A stretch of 33,829 nucleotides of DNA from Acetobacter sp. (lineage in GTDB: Bacteria; Pseudomonadota; Alphaproteobacteria; Acetobacterales; Acetobacteraceae): assembly GCA_012517935.1 (NCBI GenBank), contig JAAYUA010000232.1:1-33829 (forward strand), given 5' to 3'. The position numbers and the translations under genes were made by a program. The first letter of the stretch is position 1. The number at the start of each line of letters is the position of its first letter. Under the pieces are notes generated by a model. It did no database searches, was not told the DNA's origin, and saw nothing but the letters and a program-made list of their open reading frames with translations. Of this stretch, positions 22,840 to 30,139 are shown piece after piece.

Positions 22840-24547
22840 CCATCGCCTCCAGAGCTGACGCTTCGCCAGCCAGTTCCGCAATCAGCATTCCCTGTGTCAT
22901 GGCCTGCGCAAATGCTTCATCATCCAGATTCAGACGATCCAGACGTGCCTCAAGATCCTCCATGGACGAAGCTGCTTCGAACTCTCTGCGAACCTCTGCC
23001 GTCATGCCGGCAAGCGCATCGGCAGCCCGTGACGCCAGCTGCTGCGTCATCAGTTCCACGATCCCCGGTTGCTGCTGCGCATGTTTTTCCAGCAATCTTC
23101 CCAGAATGACATGCTGATCGACGTTCCCGTTCTTCCCGACCGTCTGGATGTCCTGCTGTCCTGCCTGTGGTGTGCGTGGATCTGGAGGGTCTGACTGCCC
23201 CGGCGCTGCCCGTGTCGGACGCTGTTCCGATGGCAACACATGTGGAGCGGCAGCCGGCTGTGCCTGGGCAGTAATCCCGATCACCTCATCCCCATCCTCA
23301 GGAGGCGTCAGGCCAAAACGGTCATACATATCCTGTGACCGCACCTTCCATCCCTGCGGACCCAGCCACTGGATGCCAGAAATCAGCTCCGACAGAGGCG
23401 GCTCATCCGGACGTCCAATTGCGATGACAGGGTATTTCCCGCCAGCAGGAACCCCGAACGTCATATCGACCATCCAGCGGACAATCTGGTCATTCACCGT
23501 GTGTGACAGGAGTCCCGCATCCCAGCGTTCGATGTCTTCCTGCACCTGCCGGTGAATCACGCCGGATGCATGGGTGCCGCTCCGTGTGTCTGTAGTGCCG
23601 GTCTGCCCCAGAACGGCCTTGCTGATCTGTTCGTCAATCCATTTCACACGGCGTTCGTGCAGATCGTTTGCACCAGCTCCGTTTTTCGGTTCGACGAAAT
23701 CAAATTCCATGCCCTTTGGAATCATGGCCGACAATGCGCCACCAATATCCGTCAGCGCACGCCACAGCGTATCGCGGTCATCACTGGTTGCATCAGGACC
23801 AAAACGACCGATCCTGATCGGCATACCGAAATTCTGAACGAAGATGCCCCAGTCACGGACGGTGAAGAACTTGAACATGGAGAACCATGCCACCGCACGC
23901 GTCAAACCCGCCTGCAGCGTCAGACCCGACCATGATGGATGCCTGTGAATGGCGGAACTTTTTTCTGGGATGGATGTGAAACCTGTCTCTGCAACCGCGC
24001 CTGGAATGCCTGGCGTGAAACTGTCACCCGCATCATCGCGCATCCTGATGGTTTCACCATCCTGCCAGGAAACATCAAACCAGCGTTGAGGCCGGAAGAT
24101 CAACTTGCGCGGCCAGTAGTCGGCAGCCGCCCGGTTCCATTCAATGGCAGAAACGGAAAAACCCTTGCCGATTGCATCCAGCATGTCGAACAGGGCATGT
24201 CTGAGGACACCTGTTTCCACCCACGTCCGTACAAACTCGGCCTGCTTTTTCTGTTCGGGATCACTCCCGGCAGGCGAAACAGTGATGGGCAACTGCGCGA
24301 CCGTGCGTTTCCGGGTTGATAACACGCCGAGATAATGAAGATCCTTCTGCTCGATCTCCTCACAGGCGCATTGCCAGCCAAGAGAATTTCCCTGAGCAGC
24401 ATCCGCCAGCAGTGAACCCAGAAGAGCCGGATCAAGTCCGTCGATCGGAACCTGCATAATGGCAGGGCGGGAACCGACAACAGTTGGGCCGTTCAGCGCC
24501 GCATCCGGCAGGCGGATCGGCTGGCCATACTGATCGAGAATTGCCAT
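22832..24547 (-). CDS. portal protein (Mu gp29-like, DUF935)
   Basis: This 571-residue protein matches the DUF935 portal family. It includes LSTRKRTVAQLPITVSP (about residues 75-92), the SAIEWNRAAADYWPRKLIFRPQRWF stretch, HRHPSWSGLTLQAGLTRAVAWFSMFKFFTVRDWGIFVQNFGMPIRIG (a core signature, about 215-260), and DEQISKAVLGQTGTTDTRSGTHA (about 315-340). It forms the ring through which DNA enters and leaves the head. The start at 24547 follows the preceding stop by one base. The C-terminal 120 residues are Pro/Gln-rich then helical and acidic. Confidence 0.94.
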   Translation of the reverse strand: MAILDQYGQPIRLPDAALNGPTVVGSRPAIMQVPIDGLDPALLGSLLADAAQGNSLGWQCACEEIEQKDLHYLGVLSTRKRTVAQLPITVSPAGSDPEQKKQAEFVRTWVETGVLRHALFDMLDAIGKGFSVSAIEWNRAAADYWPRKLIFRPQRWFDVSWQDGETIRMRDDAGDSFTPGIPGAVAETGFTSIPEKSSAIHRHPSWSGLTLQAGLTRAVAWFSMFKFFTVRDWGIFVQNFGMPIRIGRFGPDATSDDRDTLWRALTDIGGALSAMIPKGMEFDFVEPKNGAGANDLHERRVKWIDEQISKAVLGQTGTTDTRSGTHASGVIHRQVQEDIERWDAGLLSHTVNDQIVRWMVDMTFGVPAGGKYPVIAIGRPDEPPLSELISGIQWLGPQGWKVRSQDMYDRFGLTPPEDGDEVIGITAQAQPAAAPHVLPSEQRPTRAAPGQSDPPDPRTPQAGQQDIQTVGKNGNVDQHVILGRLLEKHAQQQPGIVELMTQQLASRAADALAGMTAEVRREFEAASSMEDLEARLDRLNLDDEAFAQAMTQGMLIAELAGEASALEAMGG

Positions 24548-24548
24548 C

Positions 24549-25004
24549 TCAGCTGTTCTTTCCGATGGTTTTTCCCTGACAGGCACGAACCTGATCGCGT
24601 AGACCGCCATAATCCCGGATGAAACGATGCGTTTGAGGCAATACCGACGACGCCAGCTCCTGCCGCAATGTGTTTTCTTCCGCCGATGAATAAGTCACCA
24701 GAGACGGACAGAGCATGACCGGATGCTCGCTGCAGGCCGCTGTCAGCAGCCCTGTGCAGAACAGAACGATAAACCCGAAGGTTCCATTCGCCAGGCGCTG
24801 ATCCAGCTTGGCGTCATCCGGTGCAGCATTCGCCTGCGCCGCCGTCATGGCCGACGCACGTTCTGCAATTTCTTCGCTGTCAGATGTAGCAGTTTCAAGG
24901 GCAGCGACTTTCCCGGCTTTCGACGTCGCGTAAAGCGCCCATCCGAACAGTATGGCCCAGAGAACGAAGATCACGGCACTGCAGATCCATGCGATATCGG
25001 TCAT
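24549..25004 (-). CDS. two-segment membrane protein, possible spanin (Rz/Rz1-like)
   Basis: This 151-residue protein has a first membrane segment at about residues 6-27 (WICSAVIFVLWAILFGWALYA) and a short charged linker (28-74). A second hydrophobic stretch (75-90) ends in LLTAAC91, which looks like an imperfect lipobox (Leu at -4, Thr at -3). The periplasmic part has CPSLVTYSSAEENTLRQELAS and RDYGGLRDQVRAC, a pattern I associate with small outer-membrane spanin lipoproteins (C-P-L--YS---Q--LA-EL...YG-LRDQ-RAC). So it reads like an inner-membrane anchor joined to an Rz1-like lipoprotein. Its place between large terminase and portal is odd, since spanins normally sit in the lysis block. It overlaps the terminase stop by four bases. 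Confidence 0.55.
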   Translation of the reverse strand: MTDIAWICSAVIFVLWAILFGWALYATSKAGKVAALETATSDSEEIAERASAMTAAQANAAPDDAKLDQRLANGTFGFIVLFCTGLLTAACSEHPVMLCPSLVTYSSAEENTLRQELASSVLPQTHRFIRDYGGLRDQVRACQGKTIGKNS

Positions 25005-26569
25005 ATCCTGACGCTCCCTCTCAACCCGTAAACAGAGCGCATTCCCATACGCTCACGTGCGATTTCATCTTCGACAGGCCACTGGTTCAGACGTCGCTGG
25101 CCACTCATGTCCGGGGCCAGAGGATTGGGCACAGGGATGTATCCATATTCCTCAGGCTCAGCCCGGCTGGCCGCCCATGCCATTGCGATGGCAATCGCGG
25201 CATCCCCATGACGTTTTCCATTTTTGTCGGAGGTTCGGCTGTCCGGAACACGTGCGACACCACGGACAATTTTCAGAGCACGGATATCATCATGGATATC
25301 CCGATCGGCAGGAATCGTGAGTGTCCCGTCTTCCAGGGCGGCCTTGAATGGCGGCATGTTCTCCCGATACCAGCCTTCGCTGAGCATCACCTCCTCAATA
25401 CGCGTGCCATAACGCTGGGCAGCGACCTCGGCCAGATATTGACCATTTCCACGCGCATCCATTTTCCCGGCACGAAAACGCGGGATCCGGTCCAGTATCA
25501 GGAAGAGGATCTGCTTCTGCTGCTCAAAAGGCACATTGCGCAATTCCAGAACAAAGACTGTCCGACGCAGCAGGCTGCGTTCCAGACTCAGGAACCAGAG
25601 GACCGTCAGATCGCCGGTGCGACCGAAATCCTCACCGAAAACATGCGGTGTTTTTGGATCAAGGGATTCAATGACATGCAAGATCTGCTCGTCGAAAAAC
25701 CGACGCGTCTCCGCTTCCCGAATGTTTTCCGGCAGCAACGTGAAATCAGGGTTGCAGGACCATCGAATAACAGGTGCATCGGGAACAGAACGCGCTTCAA
25801 TCACGGCCAGAGGGATGTATGCGCCCGTGGAGGGTTTCGGGATGCAGAATAGCTCTTCGTCAGCGGCGTCGCCATAAAAGGCGATGATTTCCGCACGCCA
25901 TATTTCTTCTGCCTCTGGCGACCAGACATCACCTTTGCGCTCACATATCTTTCGAAACAGTCCATCGCGCAAAGCATCATCAAATGTGATCCGTTGCAGC
26001 GCATAGGGTTTCCGTCCTGCACGGATATTGGTCACCAGCTCGCAGAACGGGTTGGTATCGCCATTATGCGTCGAAATAATCAGAACCTTGCCGCCCCACA
26101 TGAGCAGGGCCAGAGCCGCCTTTAACAGTTCTTCAAGGTCATCATGGAAGGCTGCCTCATCAATGATGACCAGTCCCTGCATGCCACGCAGCGCACGCGG
26201 CATGGATGGAAGCGCCAGAATCTTGTGACCTGAACCCAGATCAATTCTGAAAACCTTCACATCCTGATCGGGTTTGTCCGGATCACGGAAAAAACTCTCA
26301 CGCACCTCGGACGCAACGACCTGCATCGCCTCCATATGTTCCGCGCAGTAATCAATGAACTCACGGGCCATTTCCAGATTATAGCCCATATAGAAAACAT
26401 CCATGCCGCCAGCATCGGATGACATGCCCCCGAAAAGGTCAGCAATGAAGGATGCCGCCCAGGACAGACCCGTCCGGCGTGACTTTTCGACGACCGCGAC
26501 AGGGTTTTCCAAGGTGAGCTGCATCGTCTTTGACTGATAGGCGAGAAAGATGCCTGCTGGCGCATTCAT
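25001..26569 (-). CDS. large terminase subunit (Mu gp28-like)
   Basis: This 522-residue DNA-packaging motor has an N-terminal ATPase. The Walker A variant is KSRRTGLS (about residues 29-36), Walker B is LVIIDE (133-138) with the catalytic Glu, and the coupling motif IISTHNG follows (164-170). The C-terminal nuclease is RNase H-like, with candidate metal ligands in FGEDFGRTGD (Asp314 and Asp320), KMDARGNG (Asp371) and HGDAAIAIA (Asp456). It cuts and pumps phage DNA into heads. The start overlaps the small terminase stop by four bases (ATGA) and its end overlaps the spanin-like gene. Confidence 0.96.
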   Translation of the reverse strand: MNAPAGIFLAYQSKTMQLTLENPVAVVEKSRRTGLSWAASFIADLFGGMSSDAGGMDVFYMGYNLEMAREFIDYCAEHMEAMQVVASEVRESFFRDPDKPDQDVKVFRIDLGSGHKILALPSMPRALRGMQGLVIIDEAAFHDDLEELLKAALALLMWGGKVLIISTHNGDTNPFCELVTNIRAGRKPYALQRITFDDALRDGLFRKICERKGDVWSPEAEEIWRAEIIAFYGDAADEELFCIPKPSTGAYIPLAVIEARSVPDAPVIRWSCNPDFTLLPENIREAETRRFFDEQILHVIESLDPKTPHVFGEDFGRTGDLTVLWFLSLERSLLRRTVFVLELRNVPFEQQKQILFLILDRIPRFRAGKMDARGNGQYLAEVAAQRYGTRIEEVMLSEGWYRENMPPFKAALEDGTLTIPADRDIHDDIRALKIVRGVARVPDSRTSDKNGKRHGDAAIAIAMAWAASRAEPEEYGYIPVPNPLAPDMSGQRRLNQWPVEDEIARERMGMRSVYGLRGSVRI

Positions 26570-27135
26570 GGAGATTTCACTCCGAATGCCCCTGCCATAA
26601 GGGCGCGGGCCGTTTCAGCACTGATGCCTTTTTTGCGGGCCTCATCCACAACATGTTTTTCAGCCTGCGCCTTAAGGCGTTTCTCAACACGTTCTTCAAT
26701 CTGTTTCTGATTATCGATATCTGCCTTCGCACTCTTGGTCAGATGATCAAGAGCCTTCGCCAGCAGCATCAGCCCTTCAGGATTGCCCCTGAGTGCAGCA
26801 AGTCCCTTTCCATCGGCCTCATCATCCGATGCCAGATTCAGATCGAGAATAGCGGTGTGCAGCAGTTCGATATTCAACTGGGCCGATCGCGAGGCCGGGG
26901 CATCACCCAATTGCCTGACCAGCGCCTCAGCCACATTCCGGGAATGCCTCAGCCTTGACGCGATCTTTTCCATGCTCTGCACATGGCGGCCCAAAGCTGA
27001 ACGGCTGATACCGGTTACATCCAGTTCACGTAATGCAGCCAGAATTTCGTCAATTGTATGCCCGTTCCCGCGCAGGCGACCAATCTCCTCACGGATTTCA
27101 GGCTCCAGCTGATCCACGCTCGATGGCCGCGACAT
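26566..27135 (-). CDS. small terminase subunit (Mu gp27-like, DUF3486)
   Basis: This 189-residue protein matches DUF3486. The N-terminal helix-turn-helix region (about 5-55) has VDQLEPEIREEIGRLRGNGHTIDEILAALRELDVTGISRSALGRHVQSME, the typical LP---R--L------G-----I-----G---S-SA--R pattern. A long helical middle (about 85-160) and a charged C-terminus follow (KRLKAQAEKHVVDEARKKGIS). In Mu-like phages this subunit recognises the packaging site near the phage end and recruits the large subunit. Its stop overlaps the large-subunit start. Confidence 0.93.
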   Translation of the reverse strand: MSRPSSVDQLEPEIREEIGRLRGNGHTIDEILAALRELDVTGISRSALGRHVQSMEKIASRLRHSRNVAEALVRQLGDAPASRSAQLNIELLHTAILDLNLASDDEADGKGLAALRGNPEGLMLLAKALDHLTKSAKADIDNQKQIEERVEKRLKAQAEKHVVDEARKKGISAETARALMAGAFGVKSP

Positions 27136-27138
27136 CGT

Positions 27139-27447
27139 TCAGTTCACCGTGGCGCGGGCGACCCCGGCAATCGTCTGCTCTCCATAAACAACACGACGAC
27201 CCATGTCCGTCAGGACAACCTTCCAGAGATCGCCACCATTGCCCCGTGGCATCTTCTCGATACGCACGCAGCCACGCGCCTGCAGGAATGTCAGATCATC
27301 GCGCAGGATATCATGATCGATCTCACGGCCTGTCATGATCACGGCACGCAGAATCACATCCTCATTCAGCATGTGATTGGCCATTTCATTCAGGGATGTC
27401 AGAACCTGCTGTCTGCGATCCCCAACAATTCGTTCAACAACACTCAT
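27139..27447 (-). CDS. VpaChn25_0724-type winged-helix phage protein (Mu gp26-like)
   Basis: This 102-residue protein follows a pattern common just upstream of gp27 in Mu-like phages: MSVVERIVGDRRQQVLTSL, then MLNEDVILRAVIMTGREIDHDILRDDLTFLQARGCVRIE (about residues 28-65), and a C-terminal VVLTDMGRRVVYGEQTIAGVAR. This is a winged helix with the wing at KMPRGNGGDLWKV. It is expected to bind DNA, perhaps assisting packaging or regulation; the family has no established function. The start overlaps the DUF2730 stop by four bases. Confidence 0.82.
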   Translation of the reverse strand: MSVVERIVGDRRQQVLTSLNEMANHMLNEDVILRAVIMTGREIDHDILRDDLTFLQARGCVRIEKMPRGNGGDLWKVVLTDMGRRVVYGEQTIAGVARATVN

Positions 27448-27683
27448 CTCGGACTCCGGTCGATATGCCCGCGCACAATCTCCAGCACGAGCTTCTGTGT
27501 GTGGCCGGTCTGCTCCTGAATGCTGATCAATGATGTCCGGATGACATCCAGATCAGCGGACAGGGACTGCTCGACACGGTCCACACGATGGGCAAGGATT
27601 TCGTGCCGCCACCACAACACGATCATCATCAGGACGACGAAAACCGCCAGCAGGCCCAGCACGATCCATGTAGCGGGTATCAT
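27444..27683 (-). CDS. DUF2730-type small membrane protein (Mu gp25-like)
   Basis: This 79-residue protein has one N-terminal membrane segment (about residues 5-24, TWIVLGLLAVFVVLMMIVLW) followed by a cytoplasmic coiled coil (HRVDRVEQSLSADLDVIRTSLISIQEQ). DUF2730 proteins of this shape lie between lysis and terminase genes in Mu-like phages. The function is unknown; an i-spanin or holin-accessory role is conceivable because of the TM-plus-coil layout. The start has AAGGA very close to the ATG. It overlaps the winged-helix gene by four bases. Confidence 0.8.
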   Translation of the reverse strand: MIPATWIVLGLLAVFVVLMMIVLWWRHEILAHRVDRVEQSLSADLDVIRTSLISIQEQTGHTQKLVLEIVRGHIDRSPR

Positions 27684-27700
27684 CGTCCTTTCAGCCTGCG

Positions 27701-28072
27701 TTAGCTGGCCGAAGTTTCAGTGGTGGTGGAAGAGGTGGTCGTATCGCCGTCCAGCGAAACAAGAATACCAGCCAGATCGGCAATTGCTGCTTTCACGTGT
27801 AGAACGATTGCATCTTCAGTCGGGACTTTCAGACCCAGATTGCGCAGGATCGTGATCGTTCCATTAACGGCTGTCGAGACAACCTCATTTCCGGATTCCC
27901 ATTTGTCATAGGCAGCCCGAAGCTTGTCGATGCCTCCATCAACTTCTGTGACAGCAGCCTTCACGGCTGTCTGGGCTGCCGTGTTGATGGTCGAAATACG
28001 CCCCGATGCACCTGTTCCACCAACCACAGCGGCAATACTGGACAATCCTGAGAAAATACTTGCGAGTTTCAT
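27701..28072 (-). CDS. hypothetical protein in the lysis block
   Basis: This 123-residue protein is not recognised. It is Ala/Thr-rich and helical (VKAAVTEVDGGIDKLRAAYDKWESG about residues 37-61, DAIVLHVKAAIADLAGILVSL about 85-107) and ends in a Ser/Thr tail (DTTTSSTTTETSAS). The first 20 residues are mildly hydrophobic (LASIFSGLSSIAAVVGG) but short for a membrane anchor. It lies between endolysin and DUF2730 with gaps of 70 and 17 bases, where Mu-like phages often carry a holin. I would not call it one without a clear membrane segment. Confidence 0.7.
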   Translation of the reverse strand: MKLASIFSGLSSIAAVVGGTGASGRISTINTAAQTAVKAAVTEVDGGIDKLRAAYDKWESGNEVVSTAVNGTITILRNLGLKVPTEDAIVLHVKAAIADLAGILVSLDGDTTTSSTTTETSAS

Positions 28073-28142
28073 ATCTGTTTCCTCTGCGCTGCGTCTGCGC
28101 GTTGATGTCGCGTTTTCATCGCCACGCCTGGCACGCGATCAA

Positions 28143-28832
28143 TCAGACAGCCGTCCTCAGGCCCGGATAAGCGAAATCCAGAGCGGCATTCATCCGCGCC
28201 TCTGTTCTGGCGAGCCAACCACGGCCAAACCGTCTGAAACTGGAAAGTTGCCGGTAATAATGCCGCTGCCGGGAAGCGAGAGCGAAGATCAGCATTCCGT
28301 CGCGCATACCTGCGGCACTGGCGGCTGCCTGTGTTTCCGGACCAATGATTCCGTCCGTCTTCACATTCAGCAGATCCTGAAAATCGACGGCCTGATCTCC
28401 CGTCAGATACGGTGCAATCTGTGCAATCGTCAGAGATGACAGATGCGCATCGAGCATTCCCGATGGCTGTTGCCCCAGATAGCAGCAGCGCAGACCATTT
28501 TCTCCCGTATTGAACCCGAAATCGAAAACCATCAGATCAATGCCGGACGGCATCTCTGCACAGCCGAACGGATTCCAGAAAAAACGTTTCGCGATATCTG
28601 AAAAAATGCTCTCGGGCATTGTGCGCATGATCGCTGACGTCAGCTGCCGATCATCGCCGGTTTCATCCATCCACCGCTGCATGATCGGAGCGGAGATGCC
28701 ACGCATGGTCCCGACCAGAAGACCGGAACCGATGTTGCCGCCAGTCCAGTTCCCATTGTCATGACGGGATGCCTGGTAACGACCCTCAAATTTTTCAGTG
28801 AACGCCAGACAGCGTGAAAGATTCGTGTCCAT
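28143..28832 (-). CDS. endolysin, GH108-type N-acetylmuramidase
   Basis: This 229-residue peptidoglycan hydrolase has an early FEGRYQ (Glu16 is the likely catalytic residue, in the place of EGGY of GH108). A family-typical block follows, KRFFWNPFGCAEMPSGIDLMVFDFGFNTG (about residues 83-111), where the W---C--LP-GID---FD---N-G pattern is strong. Near the C-terminus VKTDGIIGPETQAA is a peptidoglycan-binding type 3 motif. There is no signal peptide or membrane anchor, so release needs a holin. The ATG at 28832 has a weak ribosome site but no better in-frame start is visible. It is the first late gene, behind a candidate late promoter. Confidence 0.88.
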   Translation of the reverse strand: MDTNLSRCLAFTEKFEGRYQASRHDNGNWTGGNIGSGLLVGTMRGISAPIMQRWMDETGDDRQLTSAIMRTMPESIFSDIAKRFFWNPFGCAEMPSGIDLMVFDFGFNTGENGLRCCYLGQQPSGMLDAHLSSLTIAQIAPYLTGDQAVDFQDLLNVKTDGIIGPETQAAASAAGMRDGMLIFALASRQRHYYRQLSSFRRFGRGWLARTEARMNAALDFAYPGLRTAV

Positions 28833-28862
28833 CCAGACACGATAGACATCGACCCGATATGC

Positions 28863-28885
28863 AATAATGAGGAAAGGCTATCTCA
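28863..28885 (-). promoter_or_regulatory. candidate late-promoter element before the endolysin
   Basis: On the minus strand the site reads TGAGATA-N9-CATTATT. A second TGAGAT lies eight bases upstream as a direct repeat. CATATC, 17 bases after TGAGATA, could serve as a -10 box. The element lies in the 58-base gap between activator and endolysin genes, the place of Mu Plys, and TGAGATA is about 50 bases from the start codon. The match to the site before protease I is 18 of 23 bases by eye. Confidence 0.6.
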
Positions 28886-28890
28886 TCATC

Positions 28891-29271
28891 TCAGAAGAGA
28901 GCGGTCTGTCGCTCATCAACCGGTCTGGCAGCACGTCTGCCTGAAGCTCTTCTGCCTGCACTGCGGAGTTTGACAACCGCACTATACGAAACACCCGCAC
29001 GCACGGTGATCTCGTTGATGGTCATCCCCATACGCGAATAAAGACCAACACGCCACGGTCGTGCAACAGGAACAAACCAGGCTGTGCCACCGAACCTGTC
29101 ACACAGACCTTCAGCAATAACCGGACCCCAGCATTTTTCCAGATTGGAGCCGGATGAATTCATCGGAACAATCAGACGTTGCCCGCCAACCGTTTCGACA
29201 AATCTCAGCGCCTCATCTTCCCCGACAGTATCAATCAGCCAGGAAATGGAATCTGGAGGCGCTGCATTCAT
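28891..29271 (-). CDS. Mor/C-like transcription activator
   Basis: This 126-residue protein is the last early/middle gene, in the place of Mu Mor (gp17) and C. A central GLCDRFGGTAWFVPVARPWR (about residues 55-74) is the GG---VP beta-strand motif of the Mor dimer, and an earlier FVETVGGQRLIVP (24-36) repeats the pattern. A helix-turn-helix follows (about 83-104, MTINEITVRAGVSYSAVVKL), then a basic tail (RRASGRRAARP). Mor and C activate middle and late promoters in Mu. Only one such gene is seen here, so it may do both jobs. Family sequences vary widely, so the call rests on motif order and place. Confidence 0.65.
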   Translation of the reverse strand: MNAAPPDSISWLIDTVGEDEALRFVETVGGQRLIVPMNSSGSNLEKCWGPVIAEGLCDRFGGTAWFVPVARPWRVGLYSRMGMTINEITVRAGVSYSAVVKLRSAGRRASGRRAARPVDERQTALF

Positions 29272-29276
29272 GAAAA

Positions 29277-29672
29277 CTAATCCTCTGCAAGTTCCATCAT
29301 GTCAGGGAAACAACCGTTGCCGACCAGAACCTTCGTACTGGGATGACGTTTCAGCATATCCGGCGTCACGGCGACGACATTGCGTCCCTCAATCGTGATT
29401 GTCAGATAAGGAAGAATACGATCCAGAACGCCGTTTTCAGACCATCGCACAAAACGCGTATAAACGCGGTGAAATTTCAGACCATAGCTGTCAGGAAGAT
29501 ATTTCCACTGCCACCCTGTTCGAAGAATATAGACGACAGCAGAAAGAAAGGCGAGATTCTTAACAGAATGAGCAGTGGCTCTTGGGAAAAATGGTATGAC
29601 AGACATCAGCTGTTCTTCCGTCAGCCAAATGGGATCAGGCGCTATCTGGTTGGCAACAGTTCTGGAGCCCAT
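29277..29672 (-). CDS. stand-alone IS5-type DUF4096 domain protein
   Basis: This 131-residue protein holds the N-terminal DNA-binding domain of IS5-group transposases without any catalytic part: LTEEQLMSVIPFFPRATAHS (about residues 18-37), VVYILRTGWQWKYLPDSYGL (46-65) and YTRFVRWSENGVLDRIL (71-87), equal to the LT--QW--I-PLLP ... ILRTG-PWRDLPE-YG ... Y-RF-RW---GVW--L pattern. The last 43 residues are unrelated to transposase, and no DDE residues or terminal repeats are visible. Its ATG overlaps the gemA-like stop by one base and it stops five bases before the activator start, so it is a settled phage gene, not an IS fragment. A regulatory DNA-binding role is inferred. Confidence 0.75.
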   Translation of the reverse strand: MGSRTVANQIAPDPIWLTEEQLMSVIPFFPRATAHSVKNLAFLSAVVYILRTGWQWKYLPDSYGLKFHRVYTRFVRWSENGVLDRILPYLTITIEGRNVVAVTPDMLKRHPSTKVLVGNGCFPDMMELAED

Positions 29673-30130
29673 CAGTTTTCTCCTTTTTTCAAACGATCTC
29701 TCCACTTCTTCAAACCCTCAATGACCCGCCGTGCCTGAGGTTCATTCAGAAATTGCGGGGCATTGACACCCGCCATTTTCATGATGAATGTCCTGAGAGC
29801 CTCCTCAGACCCCTCTGAGCGCAGCATGGGAGACATCTCCCGCCACAGGGCAAAAATGAGCCGCACATAAGGCTTGTCGGAAGAGGGACGAAATTTCCGC
29901 ACCTTCTTTTTCCCGACAAAACCAAGACGCTCGAATTCACGCAGGACACGTTCCATCTCCTGCGGCGTCATGGTCTTCAGACTGTCACGACCAGTCACAC
30001 GGGCAAGCATGGCGCGATAGCTTTCCTCTTCCATCGCGAGATCCCTGCGCGCCACCTGAATTTTCCGGATCAGAACAACCCGGTCCGGCGCAGATCTGCC
30101 GCCGGTCATCGTTTCAAGTCGAGGAGACAT
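29672..30130 (-). CDS. gemA: GemA/gp16-like regulatory protein (DUF1018)
   Basis: This 152-residue protein has the DUF1018 layout: an N-terminal LIRKIQVARRDLAMEEESYRAMLARVTGRDSLKTMTPQEMERVLREFERLGF (about residues 20-72, with I-VA---L-MDD-TYR--L-----G--S---L------VL---R--GF) and a C-terminal VRLIFALWREMS with the FLNEPQARRVIEGLKKWRDRL helix. In Mu, GemA alters host gene expression through effects on supercoiling, and the same gene feeds Mor. I chose the ATG at 30130, five bases from AGGAGG (GTG at 30136 and ATG at 30133 lie too close to it). Confidence 0.9.
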   Translation of the reverse strand: MSPRLETMTGGRSAPDRVVLIRKIQVARRDLAMEEESYRAMLARVTGRDSLKTMTPQEMERVLREFERLGFVGKKKVRKFRPSSDKPYVRLIFALWREMSPMLRSEGSEEALRTFIMKMAGVNAPQFLNEPQARRVIEGLKKWRDRLKKGEN

Positions 30131-30139
30131 CATCACCTC

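Noticed and set aside
27701..28072. Holin next to the endolysin
   Set aside because: No clear transmembrane segment; only a short mildly hydrophobic N-terminus.
29277..29672. Recent IS element or IS remnant
   Set aside because: No terminal inverted repeats, target duplication or catalytic domain; start and stop fit the phage operon tightly.
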